DNA from: Pseudoscleropodium purum
Lineage: Eukaryota > Streptophyta > Bryopsida > Hypnales > Brachytheciaceae
Direction: 5' to 3'
NCBI GenBank assembly: GCA_963969395.1
Contig: OZ017797.1
Span: 27,094,001 to 27,158,000, forward strand
DNA: 64,000 bases
In this document: positions 1-12,288 of the stretch, in pieces
Layout: each line of letters starts with the position of its first letter
Position numbering within the stretch: position 1 is the first letter of the stretch
Program-made: the position numbers and the translations under genes
Notes under the pieces: model-generated
Told to the model about the DNA's origin: nothing
What the model saw: only the letters and a program-made list of their open reading frames with translations
Database searches by the model: none

Positions 1-517
1 TGACAATTTGCAAAAAAGACTGTACACAGTACTACAGTCACTAATATCGCATGAACATTGCCAAACTTTTCGAGCAGACGAGGAATTCCCCAAAATTCCC
101 ATTTCCAGTCCTCTTTCTTCCAAGGTCAGGATCATCAACAGCAAAAAAGGAGAAATTCTCAACACCAACTGACGAAAATGTAGTTGACCAGCACACTCAA
201 TCCTAAATTCTTTGCTCTGAAATAGTTTAAATGTGCAACAGGGGTGATAAACTTCATGATAATGCAGCAATTGTGCAGGATACTCTAGAATGTCAATTTA
301 AGGACAGTCATTAATTCATAATTAACCCTAACGCAGTACAAACGAGGCAGACCAAATCTGAAAAAAATTCACTTCAGCTGAAAAAGGTCAGCTGTGACAG
401 ATGTCCATGACCTAATCGCGACATTCTTTCTCTAAAAACTTAAGAGATAGGTTCACATGCATGTACATAAGATGGCTCAAAAAGTTACTGCCAGAAGTTG
501 CAATTTCAATTTCGTAC
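1..517 (-). other. Probable intron of the partial plastid gene
   Basis: AT-rich sequence with no supported exon on either strand. It is read as the first intron of the minus-strand gene whose exon 1 ends at 518; the next exon is not in the window. Confidence 0.35.
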
Positions 518-740
518 CTCCACCATCCCAGAAGCTGGAATGCGTCGTCCGCGTGACAAAGGAACTCCGCAGGACAAGCGCCTTCTGAGGCCTCACATGC
601 GAACTACTGTAAGACGACAAAGAAGCCGAGCAACTGACGCACGAAGGAGATGAGGAAGAAGGAGCAGAGGAGAGCCCTCTCTTGCTCGACGCCACCAACT
701 CCAAGCCCGGACCCGCGAGTCCCAGTGCCACACCCGCCAT
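518..740 (-). CDS. First exon of a plastid-targeted protein gene, truncated by window start
   Basis: The minus-strand ATG at 740-738 lies in a strong plant start context (GCCATGGCG). About 74 codons follow, rich in Ser, Ala, Val and Arg and nearly free of acidic residues, which is what a chloroplast transit peptide looks like. The frame reaches a good splice donor (GGAG followed by GTACGA) at 517-512, so the exon probably ends at 518 and the intron runs off the window. Local base composition is clearly more GC-rich than the DNA on either side. The mature protein lies outside the window, so no function can be given. Alternatively the open frame could be chance in a GC-rich 5' region; a second open minus-strand stretch at 1160-1295 also ends at a donor-like site and could be an upstream exon. 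Confidence 0.45.
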
Positions 741-1371
741 GGCCGCCCTTCCTTCTCAACCCCGACAGAGAAATCTCAACCTCCAAGAACCTGGCCAATT
801 CCGCCCCTCCTCTGCCCAATTACCAAAAACTCAACCTCAAATCTGCCAAATCACCACGACCACTTCAGCAAGACACCTAAAAATCGCCGGCAATAACAAC
901 ACCGCACCAGAGGAGGACAGACAGTGCATTAAAAAATGCTCGCCACAAATTGAAGTCCTCCGACATACAAAACTTCAGCAATTTCGGAAGTCCTAGGATT
1001 TCGGCTCTTCGGCGATACTTGCAACTCAAGCAAAAGAACTCGATTGAACTAATGCTGCACTACGACCACCGCCATTACTACTCTGTCGTCCTCTGTGCAC
1101 CGCTCAAATGGAAGACACCCCTCTACCAAAAGTGAGGGAGTATTGTAAACAGAAACCTTCCATGAAAATCGAGAATACCATGAGAATTTCAGTCTGTGCT
1201 TGGATGAAGACCGGAATTGCGGCTCCCTGCCGAGGAGCTGCTCGTGCAAATTCACAAACCACGGCCGAAACGATGTCACTATCCGCCATAGCCACGGCGA
1301 AGACGCCGTGTGGCTCTCTGGCTCGCGTTCTCTCACTCGCAGAACAGAGGCTCCCACAGGTGGATGAATGA

Positions 1372-3044
1372 AGTATGGATGGAATAAATATGGATGAAGT
1401 ATTCAGGGTTCCGTCCGAGTCAGTTCAATCAGTTGTAGATGATTGTGCTATCAGTATGGGTGACACTAATTAACTCTTTAATCGTTTACTTTTGATGTGA
1501 ATTTTAGCCATAAAAATGATATTTTTTGAGTTTGATTTTAACTAATGAAATGAAGTTTATCAAGTTTAGTTTTTACTTCAATTGAAAATTTTGTAAATTT
1601 TGTAAATATCAATATTTTATAGCAATACAAACTTTGGGCCTATAATCATGGTTTGTTGATTTTTTAATTTTACAGTGACATAGTAACTTTGGCTTTTACT
1701 ATGATGTTATACACTACAATATACATCTATTGTAAGAATTTCAGATTTCTTTTAGTAAAAGATTCAAATTTGATATTTTTTTTCAATTTTCCCTTGACAA
1801 ATTCACAATAATTTCAAATTTTTCCCCACAAATTTGAATTCTTTTTACCTTGTAGTAGACATATGATTTCATCTTTGAAAAATGAATATACATATTTTCA
1901 TTCATATCTAGTTGAAAAATGGCAACAAACAAAGTAATGAGCAATGAGGCTTGAAATTAGTGGTTATGAGCCCATCGTTTAAGGGTTAAGGACAAAGGAA
2001 ACCATATTTTGGTTTTATATTATTCAAAAGTTTTGAAGTGTCCTAAAGTATTTTTTTAAATCAACACAAGCAATGTCCCTTCAATTTAATCATGTCAATT
2101 TTCCAAATTTAAATTGTGCTTTTCCATGATGTATTCAAACAAAATGATCATTTCAAAACCATACATTCTTTGTCCTAAAAGAATTATCCAAAGTCATATT
2201 ATTTTGAATTAGTGTAGTTTGGTGTATTACCATATTGTTCCACTATAATTCCTCCATTGGTATTAAGACAAATCAATGTGGTATAGCTTTTTCAATGTTT
2301 TGACCACTTTGAGCAATATGTTTCTTTTGAAGAAATATATGGTGATACATCTCTTTTGAATGGATGAAATCACTAAATTGCTACAAAAATCTTCCAAAAA
2401 AAATTGCCTCATTTTGATGAATATACACACAATGGGATGAATGTATGAATGAGTGTAGCCCCATAACCTTTGGCATTCTTCTCGAGATCATCTTGAACAC
2501 TTGCATCATCCTGATCAGTGGTCAAGGTCCAACCGGAAAGCCCCCTAACGCCGAGGTAACAGGAACATGACCTCCATGCCGAACAGACGGAGATTGAAAC
2601 TGAACTGTTTGATTGAGTTTGTTTCAAGTGTTTGATTCAGTGACGGATCCTTCCCGTAATCTTTCGTGATTACGCAGAGCGATCACTTACAATAAAGAGA
2701 AATCTACTACCACACTAGGAGGTTGAAATAAAATAAAAGTGCATCCCCAAAAGCTCTATGACAGTCTCCATCTTGTTGCTAAACAATCAGCAAAGCGTAG
2801 TATGATACAATCAACACAAGTCGAAGAGAGGGAGAAGGCTCTCTATTCAGACGCCGATTCCCTGCACCAAGGCTTCCATCATCGTCGACCCTTGTAGGAC
2901 AATTTGCCACTACAACGAAACACCATTCCAAGGACAAGGAAATGCCACAGCAACAGTATCACTACAATAAATGCCACGGCAAAAATGCCACAGCAGCAAT
3001 GCCACTGCAGCAACGCCACTGGTACCTTGAAGCTTGGAGAACGA
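1372..3044. other. Intergenic AT-rich DNA
   Basis: No gene supported. From 1400 to 2640 the sequence is strongly AT-rich with poly-T/poly-A runs. At 2941-3022 there is a degenerate short repeat built on ATGCCAC and GCAACA units, in what is probably the 3' flank or 3' UTR of the LON-domain gene. Short ORFs at 2409-2627 and 2879-3134 have no recognisable domain. Confidence 0.5.
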
Positions 3045-4608
3045 TCATTCGGTGGACGGGAAAGCATCCTTGACAGCCGAGGCTGCAGTCAAGTAATTCA
3101 AAGTGTTCTTGAGCGTCTCCTTCTCGCGTTTTAAGCGGACAGCAGTGTCTTCGAGCTCCAACAAGGCTTGCTGCTCAGCAGGTGCACCTTCAAACGTGCT
3201 CCCCACCCAGAACGAAAACGGGGTTGGGAACAAGGACTTGCGAAGATCTTCCGGGACATCTTTGTCTGCTTTCCCACTGACTCGGTTGGACAGCCGGATG
3301 ACATCCTTCATGTAAGCCTCCACTTCCGAGGCCAGCACTTCCACATCCTCAGGCTCTTCGGATGGTCGATCTTCCAGCCACTCGACCTCCGCCACCAAGT
3401 AGGGCTTGGTGCGCACCATGTTGACAACCCGAAAGCGCTCCTGGCCTTTGCAGATCATGAAGAAGCGGTCGTCCACGAGGCGCTCGTGCTTGACGATCTC
3501 GCCCACGCAACCCACTGCGGCCACGCCCACCCCTTTGTCCGTGAAGACCACACCGAATCTCAGGTCGGTTTGCAGGAGAGTGTGCATCATGATCCGGTAC
3601 CGGAACTCAAATATCTGCAAAGGAAGAATTGCACCTGAGGAGGGCAACAGCCACAAGGGAAGTAGTTACAAGAATGAACTCCGAATTCGATAAAATAGGT
3701 AAATTTTCAAGAGATTGGCAAGTTCCAGGGGCCCAACTGGAACCGGATATCTAAGGTAAGCATACCTAATTGCAACGCCTACCTTATTGCAACACAATGC
3801 ATACCCCATCTTCATTTCATCATTTCGAAGTGGTTCAGAAAATTGAACGTCGAATTAGATGAAAAGGAAAAGTTCAAGAGATTGGCATTTTACAGGCGCC
3901 TGTCAGGAAACTGATATCTAAAATCTAAGGTAAGCGTATCTAAATGCAACCCCTGCCTTATTGCATCACAATGCATACCCCATATTCATTTCTATATCTA
4001 GGGTTATCATTCTTCATGTCGCACAAATCTTATAAAATAAGAATGACTATCCTAGATTTTAGGTCTGGAAATAAAGAGCAGGTGTACATAGTGACGCAGT
4101 TAGGTGGTGTTTGCAATTGGATGCACTTACCTTATACCGGTTCTAGTTTTGAGCTCTGAACACTTACATATCACAATTTTGGCACTCTGAATTACATCAT
4201 TTTAACGAATTTGAGCAAATTGCGAATTCAAGTGCGGATTATCGGGACATTGTGACAAAAAAAAGTGGAAAGGACTGTACCTGGGAATAGAACAAGTGGA
4301 AGGGGAAAGATGGGAAGTTCAATGGGCTTCTCGGTCTCGATCTCTTCTGCAGCTCCAGAGCAACTTACAGCAACTCGCCGTTGTCGCTCTGGAAGCCTGG
4401 CAGATCTTTGAAAGGGTAGGGAAACGCTTAGGGTTCGACGTGAACTGGCAGATGGTGCCAAGCGTGATGATTCTACCTGTCTTCTACTAGTTGAAGTGCA
4501 ATGGAGCCCAATGTACAGCGAGGAAGAGGTAGGGAGGCAGCAAGTTGGTGAAGTGCTAGGGTTGTGAAGAAGAGTTGTGTGATGTGAGAGCTGGGTTGTC
4601 GACACCAT
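3045..4608 (-). CDS. Plastid LON N-terminal (substrate-binding) domain protein
   Basis: Two coding exons: 4608-4281 (328 nt) and 3634-3045 (590 nt), together 305 codons plus TGA. The start is the ATG in CACCATGG at 4608; the same start is kept in the duplicated copy at 9328. The splice joins PLPLVLFPG to AILPLQIFEFRYR, the hallmark start of the LON substrate-binding fold. Residues 1 to about 90 are Ser/Thr/Arg-rich and end near RVAVSCS, typical of a plastid transit peptide and its cleavage site. The C-terminal half contains VKHERLVDDRFF, CKGQERFRV, the TPFSFWVGSTFEGAP block and a closing helix, as in plant 'ATP-dependent protease La domain' proteins. The ATPase and protease domains of true LON are absent, so it probably binds substrates or acts as an adaptor; that role is inference. 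A 5' UTR intron is likely, with its acceptor just upstream (CTTCAG followed by GTCTC). Confidence 0.93.
3682..3998. repeat. Tandem duplication in the LON-gene intron
   Basis: Two adjacent, diverged copies (about 3682-3823 and 3844-3998, period about 165 bp) share the series TTCAAGAGATTGGCA, GATATCTAA, AAGGTAAGC, CCTTATTGCA and CACAATGCATACCCCAT. The copies lie wholly inside the intron between the two coding exons. Confidence 0.8.
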
Positions 4609-5515
4609 GGTGCAAATTGAGACCTGAAGTTCAAATACCAAGTAATCAGTAAATATCAGCGCAACCAAGGACACTGTCGTTGATCCCTCATATCCAGGGC
4701 CTAGTCAATTCGGTCGAACCCTAAATCTGCAAGACATGGCCTCAATCTCCGACTAATGAATCTGACTCTATTTGAAGGACTTGGCATTGCGTTACACGGA
4801 TTCACAAAATGCTAGAAAATAAATCCAGCGGTAGACTTTGCAAGGTTTCAGCCATCGATGCATAGCTTTCAATTCGCAATACGACGATAGAGACTCAGCA
4901 AGAAGGAACCCTAAATGTCGGAAAGACAAGAAGAGAAGTCAAACAGGATCTCCATAAAACCTAGCATCTACGCAAAATGCGCGCTCATTCTGCTGCATCA
5001 CGGCAACAAGAGAACCACTTGACGACCTTGTCAGACTGGAGCTACTCTTTCTTCTTGGCCACCCTCGTTTCCACAATAAGATTGAAAAGAAATCCACTCC
5101 GACACACAGAAAGTCGGAATGCAAATTTCCCAAATCAATTGCAGCTTGACAGCAACATCAAGCCTTCGCCCACACAGAATCACTACCGAGATGAATTCGA
5201 AATTCAAAAATTCGCACACTAGACTCTATCAACCTCCTCACCGAGCATGTGCGTGCCAGAGAGAGGCCAAGAGCATTGAGCGCATTCAACTTGAGAACGT
5301 TACCATAACGGGCAAGAAATGTTGCAGCAGCTGGTGGACTACTTCTTGCGAATGGCGAGACTAACCCTGGCCTATTCCCGACGAATTGCCTTCCAAACTC
5401 TACGTCACCAATGCAGACTCTCTCGCGCCGCGCCACAGCCTCTTCACCTCGCTGCAACACACACAAAATTACACCCACTCAATCCCCGAAACTAAACACC
5501 TCCAATCCTCCAATT
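4282..5515 (-). repeat. Inverted duplication arm 1: LON exon 1 plus upstream region
   Basis: This stretch, read on the minus strand, matches 8402-9639 read on the plus strand at roughly three-quarters to four-fifths identity by eye. Matching landmarks in order are TGCAGCGAGGTGA, CCAGGGTTAGTCTCGCCAT, ATGGTAACGTTCT, GTGTGGGC, TTGTTGCTGTCAAGCTG, TTCTAGCATTTTG, GGCCATGT-TTGCAGATTT, GGATATGAGGGAT and TTGGTATTTGAA, then the coding exon. The arm holds the LON gene's presumed promoter, 5' UTR with its intron, and coding exon 1. Confidence 0.9.
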
Positions 5516-8401
5516 CCACCAATGACTGCAATCTCTCGTAACCCAAGAGACATACACACACCGAGGCAGCAATCCAAATTTCAATTCACCAAACGACGCT
5601 CTCTCATTTCCTGCAAACAATGCACCTCGCGCAGCTCCAGTAATGAAAGACGTGAACAATGGCAGTCCGTACGACGCCGGGAGAACAACAGGAAACCTCT
5701 CTGAAAGCAACCAAGCCTGACTATGGACTACACAACGAAAACGAAAACGAAAATGAGAGTGAGAGCCACCAATCTCTACATTCTACGTCGTCGATTTCGT
5801 TGCACTTGTCCCCTCCGGATAACAAAAGCGCCAAAGAGCATTAGCTCATCCCCGCCGACTCGAAGTTGAATTCTCAAAGCAGAATTCTCCAAGCTGAATT
5901 GAATTTCACAGCAAGTTTCTTCCGGCGTGCAATAACTATTAAGTGGGTTTTTCTCGAATTTCCGGTGGTGAGGAGGGCACTTGTATCTCGTGTCGCAAAA
6001 AGGCGAGAAGGCGAGGGTGGATGGAGGAAATTCAATCTCCGTCGGTCGGTCGGTCGGTCCCACTTCTGCCTGTGGTTGTCCAACACTCCAACTGCCATGC
6101 ACCGATCTCCTCACAGCTCCTCAAAGCTTCGGCACCGCAAAGCTCAATGTGCCCATCTATGCAGTTTGTGATTCTGCAACTTGCGATTGTTGTCAACGGC
6201 ATCTGCGTCTGCTTGGAGTGGATTGTTTAAGGCGAGCGACAGCCTTTCCCTGTAGCGGATGGAAGGGTAGACCGATATCCGTGATATCATGGGGGTATCG
6301 GGATGATGACCCATTTCCGACCACTTAACTAATTTAGCCTATCTGCGGCATGGGGGAGGTTGAGGAGAAAATTTCCCTCTGTGTGTAATACATTTAAGAA
6401 GGATTTCATAATTTTTGACATTTTTTCCCTAAAAAAATATTATCATAAATTTTTTTCGAGAAGATTCTCTATGTCCCATTTTTTATCAATAGGCAAGTCA
6501 ATTTTCAACCATGGGTTGCTTACAAAATTGACATAGATGATCATTGTGGCTTTCAATGTACACTTCTCAAACATTTTTGCTATTCCTATATACATGAACT
6601 GTCACCTGTAACACAATTGACCAAAAAAAAAAAAGCAGCCTAAGTTATAAGAATGAAATATTGGTCAGAAATGGGTCATCTCCTTTAGCATGCGAATAGG
6701 AGGCACAAGAGCTTGGTCCAAAACCCACCAGCAGCTAGTTCAAAGTTGGCTGCTAGGAATTGGAAAGAAAATGGATTGCAATTTGTAAACAGCAAGTGGC
6801 AAAAAAAAACTAGTGAAAGAATCTATAAAATTTCTATTTAGAGTAAAAGATAGTGAAAACACATAGACTTGGTACTTGAAAAAACATTTCAACTAGGAAT
6901 TAAAAGAAAATAGTTGGTAAAAACTGAAAAAATATCCTAAACCCTATATGTGACCATTCCTTTAATTTGGTGAAAGGTTGAGTGTAGAATGTTGGGTGAT
7001 TGTCCATGACTCCCTACTACAAGTTCAATGAGCAATTTGTACTTGTTCTAAAGATTTGCATAGGTACATAACTTTTTCCTAAGTTTGTACTATGGCTTCC
7101 CCTAGTGTTTTTTACCCATTAAATAAGCATATTAGTGTTATTCATGTTAAAAAGTATCGAAGATATTGTTAGTTATAAAAATCCTCCCTTATAAAAATTT
7201 ACAAATAGAGGTCAATTCATTTTAACTATAATACTTAATAATAGGGCAAATCAATAAAGTCAACCTAAAATGATTAGATGGTTGCATCTTCATTTCCACA
7301 ATAATTAAAGAAGTCATTCATTGAACCTCAAAACTTCTACAATATCCTTTAAAGGTGAAGCCCTTAATGCTCTACATAAAATTCTTACATGGATCCTTTC
7401 ATCTTCCATGAACCAAGGCTCTTTTCATTGTAGAAAATTCTCAATTTAAGCTTGTCTATGACTGATTGTGGGCCACTATGTAGTGATAGTGTAGTAAAGG
7501 ACCCCAAGTCAATCTACATATTTAAGAATGTTATGAACTATGTACTCATTGGATGAAAAACGTTTTGAAAAGTATGTTTTCACCAAGTAATATCTGTTGA
7601 TTGAGTTTGAAAAAAACCCTTTTGATATGACATTGAACAAAAAAGAATGCTTCTCAAATATGAATGATATAGATATTTGAAAATAATTACAAAGTATAAT
7701 TGTTTTTTATGATATCTTGAAAGAAGCTTTACTTTATTTAATTTGAATAATTAGTAATTATTGTCCAACAAGAAAGATTGGTGAAATTTCTAGGAAAATT
7801 AAGTAGCAAAATCTAGTTCCTAAGTTAGTTAAACAAATTATATTGTTTTGAAAAATAAATAAATGAAACATGTATGTGATTTATTGAAATGTAAAGTTAT
7901 GATCTAAATAAGGCACTAAATTCCCCTGGAATTATGGCATTTATACTTCAACTTTTTATGATGTGATATTAGGGGATATGATAGTGCAAATACAAGGAGA
8001 ATTTTGAACTGACCTAAAGGTCAATTCCCTCTGGTGCTATTACAGAACGGCACAAATATGGGAAGTGCAATGAGGGAGGTTTCGACAGAGAGCAATGTCG
8101 AAGAAAACAATGACGCCTCGAGGGCACATCGCGACCGATCATGCTTCAAGGGTGCGGATGCGCTCTGCTTACGAGGCTGTAGTTTCGTCTAGTTTCTGCT
8201 TCCCCTGCCTGCAGCAAGGGTTTCGGGTTTAGCGTCTGTCACCAGAACTGAGATTTCCGACCATTTCTCCCGTGAGGTGAGTGCGCTGCAGTGGTTTGTT
8301 GCAACATTGGTTGGTTTCGAAGGAAAATTTGAGGCGAATCTGTCCGCGATGTGCATTGTTCGTGTTGTTTTTCCTAAATGTTTGTCATGTAAAACAATTG
8401 T
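5516..8401. other. Spacer between the inverted duplication arms
   Basis: 5516-6330 is less AT-rich, probably the upstream flank of the LON gene, with a short GGTC microsatellite at about 6042-6058. 6330-8100 is AT-rich, with no supported gene on either strand. Sequence from about 8090 rises in GC again as the flank of the TPR gene. Confidence 0.5.
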
Positions 8402-9639
8402 CCAGGATTCGAGGATTGGAGGTTTAGGGGCTTATGTGGGCGTCATTGTGTGCTGCAGCGAGGTGAGGAGGCCCTGGCGTGGCGCGAGGAGAGTCTACTG
8501 TGGTGAGATAGAGTTCGGCAATTGGTCGGGAAGAGACCAGGGTTAGTCTCGCCATTTGCAAGCAGTACTCCACCGGCTGTTGCAAATTTCTTGCCAGCCA
8601 TGGTAACGTTCTGAAGTTGCTTGCACTCAATCCTCTCTATCTCTCTCTGGCACGCACCAGCACATGCTCGGTGTGGAGACCGATACAGTCTGCTGTGCGA
8701 ATTTTGGAATTTTGAATTATCTTGCGAGTGATCTTGTGTGGGCAAAGAATTATTGTTGCTGTCAAGCTGGAATTGATGTTTGGTATCACCGTTCCTACTT
8801 TAAGTGTCTCGGATTTTTTTGGGGCTTGGATTTATTTTCAATCTATCGTGGAAACCAAGCTGGCCGATAAGAAAGTCCGGTTTCGGGGTTCAGGGTTCAG
8901 GATTTTAGCATGTCAAGCTCTACTACGATGAGGTCGTCAAGTGGTTTTCTTGTGGTGGTGCGGTTACAGAAGGAGCGCGCATTCTGCGTGGATGCTAGGT
9001 TTTATTGAGATGCCGTGTTTTTTCTCGTCTTGCCTTATCGGAATTTTGGGTTCTTTCTTGCTGAGTTTCTAGCATCGCATTGGAAGCTGTGCATCGATGG
9101 TTGAAACTTTGCTAAGTGGGTCACTGGATTTCCTTTCTAGCATTTTGAGGATCCGTGCAATGTAATGCCAAATATTGAGTCTTATTCGTTAATCGGATGT
9201 TGAGGCCATGTTTTGCAGATTTGGGGTTCGACCGAACTGACCAGGACTTGGATATGAGGGATGTATTTGCTAGTGCAATTATTTACTAATTTGCTTGGTA
9301 TTTGAATTGCAGGTTTCAATGTGCACCATGGGGATGTCGACAACGCAGCTCTCAGGTCACACAGCTCTTCTTCTCAATCCTACTACTTCACCAACTTCTT
9401 GCCTCACTACCTCTTCCTCGCTGTACGTTGGGCTCCGTTGCACTTCGACTAGTAGAAGAAAGTTAGAATCATCACGCTTGGCACAATCTGCCAGTTCACA
9501 TCGATCCGTTCAAAGACGTGCCAGGCTTCCAGAGCGACAACAGCGAGTTGCTGTGAGTTGCTCCGATGCTGCAGAGGAGATAGAGACCGAGAAGTCCGTT
9601 GAACTTCCCATCTTCCCCCTTCCACTTGCTCTGTTCCCA
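8402..9639 (+). repeat. Inverted duplication arm 2: forms the 5' end of the TPR gene
   Basis: Plus-strand mirror of 4282-5515. It supplies the upstream region, a 5' UTR intron acceptor (TTGCAG followed by GTTTC at about 9312) and the first 104 codons of the TPR gene. Similarity stops after the CCA codon at 9637-9639. In the LON gene the same CCA is followed by a single G and then the splice donor, so the duplication ends almost exactly at the donor exon's edge. Confidence 0.9.
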
Positions 9640-11984
9640 CAACGGAGCACCTACAACACTAGAAAGGATGTATTCAGGAGCGATGCTCTTTTCAAGGGAG
9701 GCGCGTTGCAGCGCCTTGCCGAGATTTTGGTTGGCAGCGCCTTGTTAGTTGCTACTCTTGGATTAGGTTTCACAAGACCAGCTCTCGCCCGCCCTTCGAC
9801 AGTGGAAACATCATCAAACGTGCTGAACGAGGAATTGGATTCAGATAAGACAATCACTTCGGAGTCGGCCCCTGAATCGGAGAGCACTCCTTCACAATCT
9901 AAGAAAGAGGAGGAGAGTGATCCCGCGGAACTTGTGCTTCTAAGTTACTTGGGGAGGCACCCGGAGGATGTGAAAGCGTTGGAGGGGCTGATGTATGTTC
10001 GGTTGCGGAAGGGGAGTATTGCCAAGGCACTGGAAACTGTGGAGAATTTGCTTGCATTGCGGCCAGATCATGCTCCTTGGCAGCTCATCAGGGCGCAGGC
10101 TCTTGAATTTCTGGGCGATCTGGACGAAGCTCGCCGCGCTTTTGAGTTGATACTGGAGAAGGATCCTCTGTCTGCTCGTGCTTTACAGGTAAGTAGTTAC
10201 TGCTGCATTTGCAGTGACGGCCCATTTGGGGATACCATTTACGTCACTTTAAGAGTGAGTTTTGAGGGATTAATGGAACTGGGGAGAGATCGCTTTTGGT
10301 TAAACAGCCAAAATTGGTGAGATGAAAGTTTTTATTACTGCGCATCAACTTCTACGGATTAATCATGTTTTGTGCCCTGGATTAATCATTTCATATGTTA
10401 TTCATTTTAGATTGCAAATGGAAAATCAGTCAAAACCTGAACTAGACTCAAGTCTTTTCTCCTTGCTTAATTATTAACTTCCTGGATCCCCTATTTATTA
10501 GTCCTTTATCCATGCAGGGCTTGGCCACCGTGATGTCCAAGGCTGGTGAAGGGACGGAAATGCTAGATATGTTGCGAAGGGCAGTTCAGACTGCAATGGA
10601 GACGGGGAAGATAAGGGAAGCGAAGAACCTGCGCATGCTGCTGGGACAGATGTTCACTCTTGAGGTATGTCCTTTTCTTCCCCTAAACACTTCTAAATGG
10701 TATTTCGAGCAAGAAGTTCTAGAGCAGTGTTGGCCACCCACCCTTTTCACTGTAGTTGCGCTGTGGTTGGTAGAAACTACACTTGCCTACAATAGTTGGT
10801 TGAGTACCAATGTTTTCATTCTTGAACTCAAATTCTAATAGAATCTGTGCTAAAGAAAGAAGTCCTAGAAGATCTTGGATGCCTTGATTCTTCCTTGAAT
10901 TAGCAGTTGAACCCAAGGTCTTTGCAGTTCCTTTCAAGAATTTTTCGACCTATGATCTGTCCAGGAATGCCTTCGTTATAGCCACCTGTAACTAGAGACC
11001 TCAAGTTATAGTTAAAAGTTTAATCAGGCAATCAATAGAGGGATGGGGATTTAATGCGCTTGGATCTAATTCTTTATGGTCTATTGTACACCCTGTCATT
11101 CAACGCCGATTTGTGCTACTGAAGTTTGTTCAGTGTAGATTTTTTCTGCTCTCCTGTCCATCCCGTGCTTGGCTTTGCTTCTCATGGTATTTTTTGGTTG
11201 TCATCAGGGAAACTTGCAAGAAGCGCTTGCACAATATCAAGAACTAGAGAGGGAGGATCCAAGAGACTTCAGACCCTACTTATGTCAGGTAAATCGTCTT
11301 CTTACGAGCAATTCCATATGCCAAGCTAAAGCATGAAATAGGGTTGTCTAGACATCTCTTGCTAGTGGTCAAATCCAACATACTCAAAAAATACTCAAAC
11401 GTTTCTTCTTCTAAGCCCGATGCTTTGGAGACCCCTACAAATGTAGACCTCCTTGCTTCAGAGTGCTCTTTGAAGACTTTCAGACATGCTCTGTGGAGTG
11501 TAGCAAGTTGGGTTGTGATAAGACCTGAAGAGCTGCTAGGCTGTGCAGGCTGTTTGTCGCAGTGTCTCATAAAAATTTCGCGAAAAGGGGTTCATTGACC
11601 TTTGTTTTCTTTGTAAATACAGTAGCCAGGGTATTGTATTATTTGGATAGGATTTTGTTGCAGTCAACATCCTACGGAACGCCAGGTCCTCTATTTCCCT
11701 TGTCTCTAACCCACTTCTGAACAAATCAATCGTTGATGCAGGGTCTTGTGTATACTCTTCTGGACCAGAAGGCAGAAGCGGAGACGGCGTTTCTAAAATA
11801 CCGCAGGCGATGTCCGAAGTCATTTCCTGAGCGGGGGTACCTGGATGACCTTATGATTGGTGCGAAAACGGAGGCTCGCAAAATTCAAGTCGGGGAACGG
11901 TTGCAGTCGCAAGGAAAGAAGAAATCAAAACCTTTGAAACAGCCGAACGTTGTCACAGCTGTTGCTGAGAAATTCGAAGAATGA
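9328..11984 (+). CDS. Plastid TPR protein (lumen-common/SLOW GREEN-like), chimeric N-terminus
   Basis: Four coding exons, all introns phase 0: 9328-10188, 10518-10664, 11208-11288 and 11742-11984; 443 codons plus TGA. Residues 1-104 copy the LON protein's exon 1, including the transit peptide and the motif PIFPLPLALFP. Unrelated sequence follows: a hydrophobic segment at about 133-148 ending in PALAR, perhaps a thylakoid-transfer or membrane segment, then a Ser/Glu-rich linker. TPR helices start at about 201 (LGRHPEDVKALEGLM, ALRPDHAPWQLIRAQAL, DLDEARRAFELILEKDP) and continue with ALAQYQELEREDPRDFRPYL and GLVYTLLDQKAEAETAF. This order matches plant plastid TPR proteins of the 'chloroplast lumen common' family. 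The likely role is scaffolding in chloroplast biogenesis; this is inferred from the family. An upstream in-frame ATG at 9319 is not conserved in the LON copy, so 9328 is preferred. Confidence 0.88.
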
Positions 11985-12134
11985 GTCAGATGCGACTTCC
12001 GAGGTTTTTGCAGGATACTTGGAAAGCACATCACGAAACCTATTTATTATAATTTTGAATAGAGAACACAAGTGCACGTTGCCTTTTTCATTTGCATTAC
12101 AAACCTAGTAATAGAGCTTCAGGTTTAGGACAAA

Positions 12135-12288
12135 CTAGTAGGCAGAGCCATTGGGACCCGGGGATTCTTCTTCTTGAACGGATGCAATGTGAAGCTCAAA
12201 TCTTCCAGCACATAATTTGAAGCATCCTTTGCAGCCCATGTTTGGACTTGCGTACACCCAGACCTCTTCAATGTCTCCGCCTAGGTGC
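12135..12288 (-). CDS. Candidate terminal exon of an unrecognised gene
   Basis: On the minus strand an acceptor-like site (TTAAAG followed by GCACC) at 12290-12289 opens 50 codons ending in TAG at 12137-12135. The peptide includes GGDIEEVWVYASPNMGCKG and GRFELHIASVQEEE, which read like real protein and include three Cys close together. It would be transcribed convergently with the TPR gene, leaving about 150 bp between stop codons. No upstream exon could be assembled with confidence: the open frames at 12359-12933 on both strands do not join it in phase. It may be a pseudogene remnant. The family is not recognised. Confidence 0.25.

Noticed and set aside
1049..1371. Opposing ORFs of 87 and 102 codons upstream of the plastid gene exon
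   Set aside because: Both strands are open because the stretch is GC-richer; neither shows a domain, and the minus frame is closed before the supported exon.
5158..5478. 106-codon minus-strand ORF upstream of the LON gene
   Set aside because: The duplicated copy at 8.4-8.7 kb does not keep the frame, so it is probably untranslated leader or promoter DNA.
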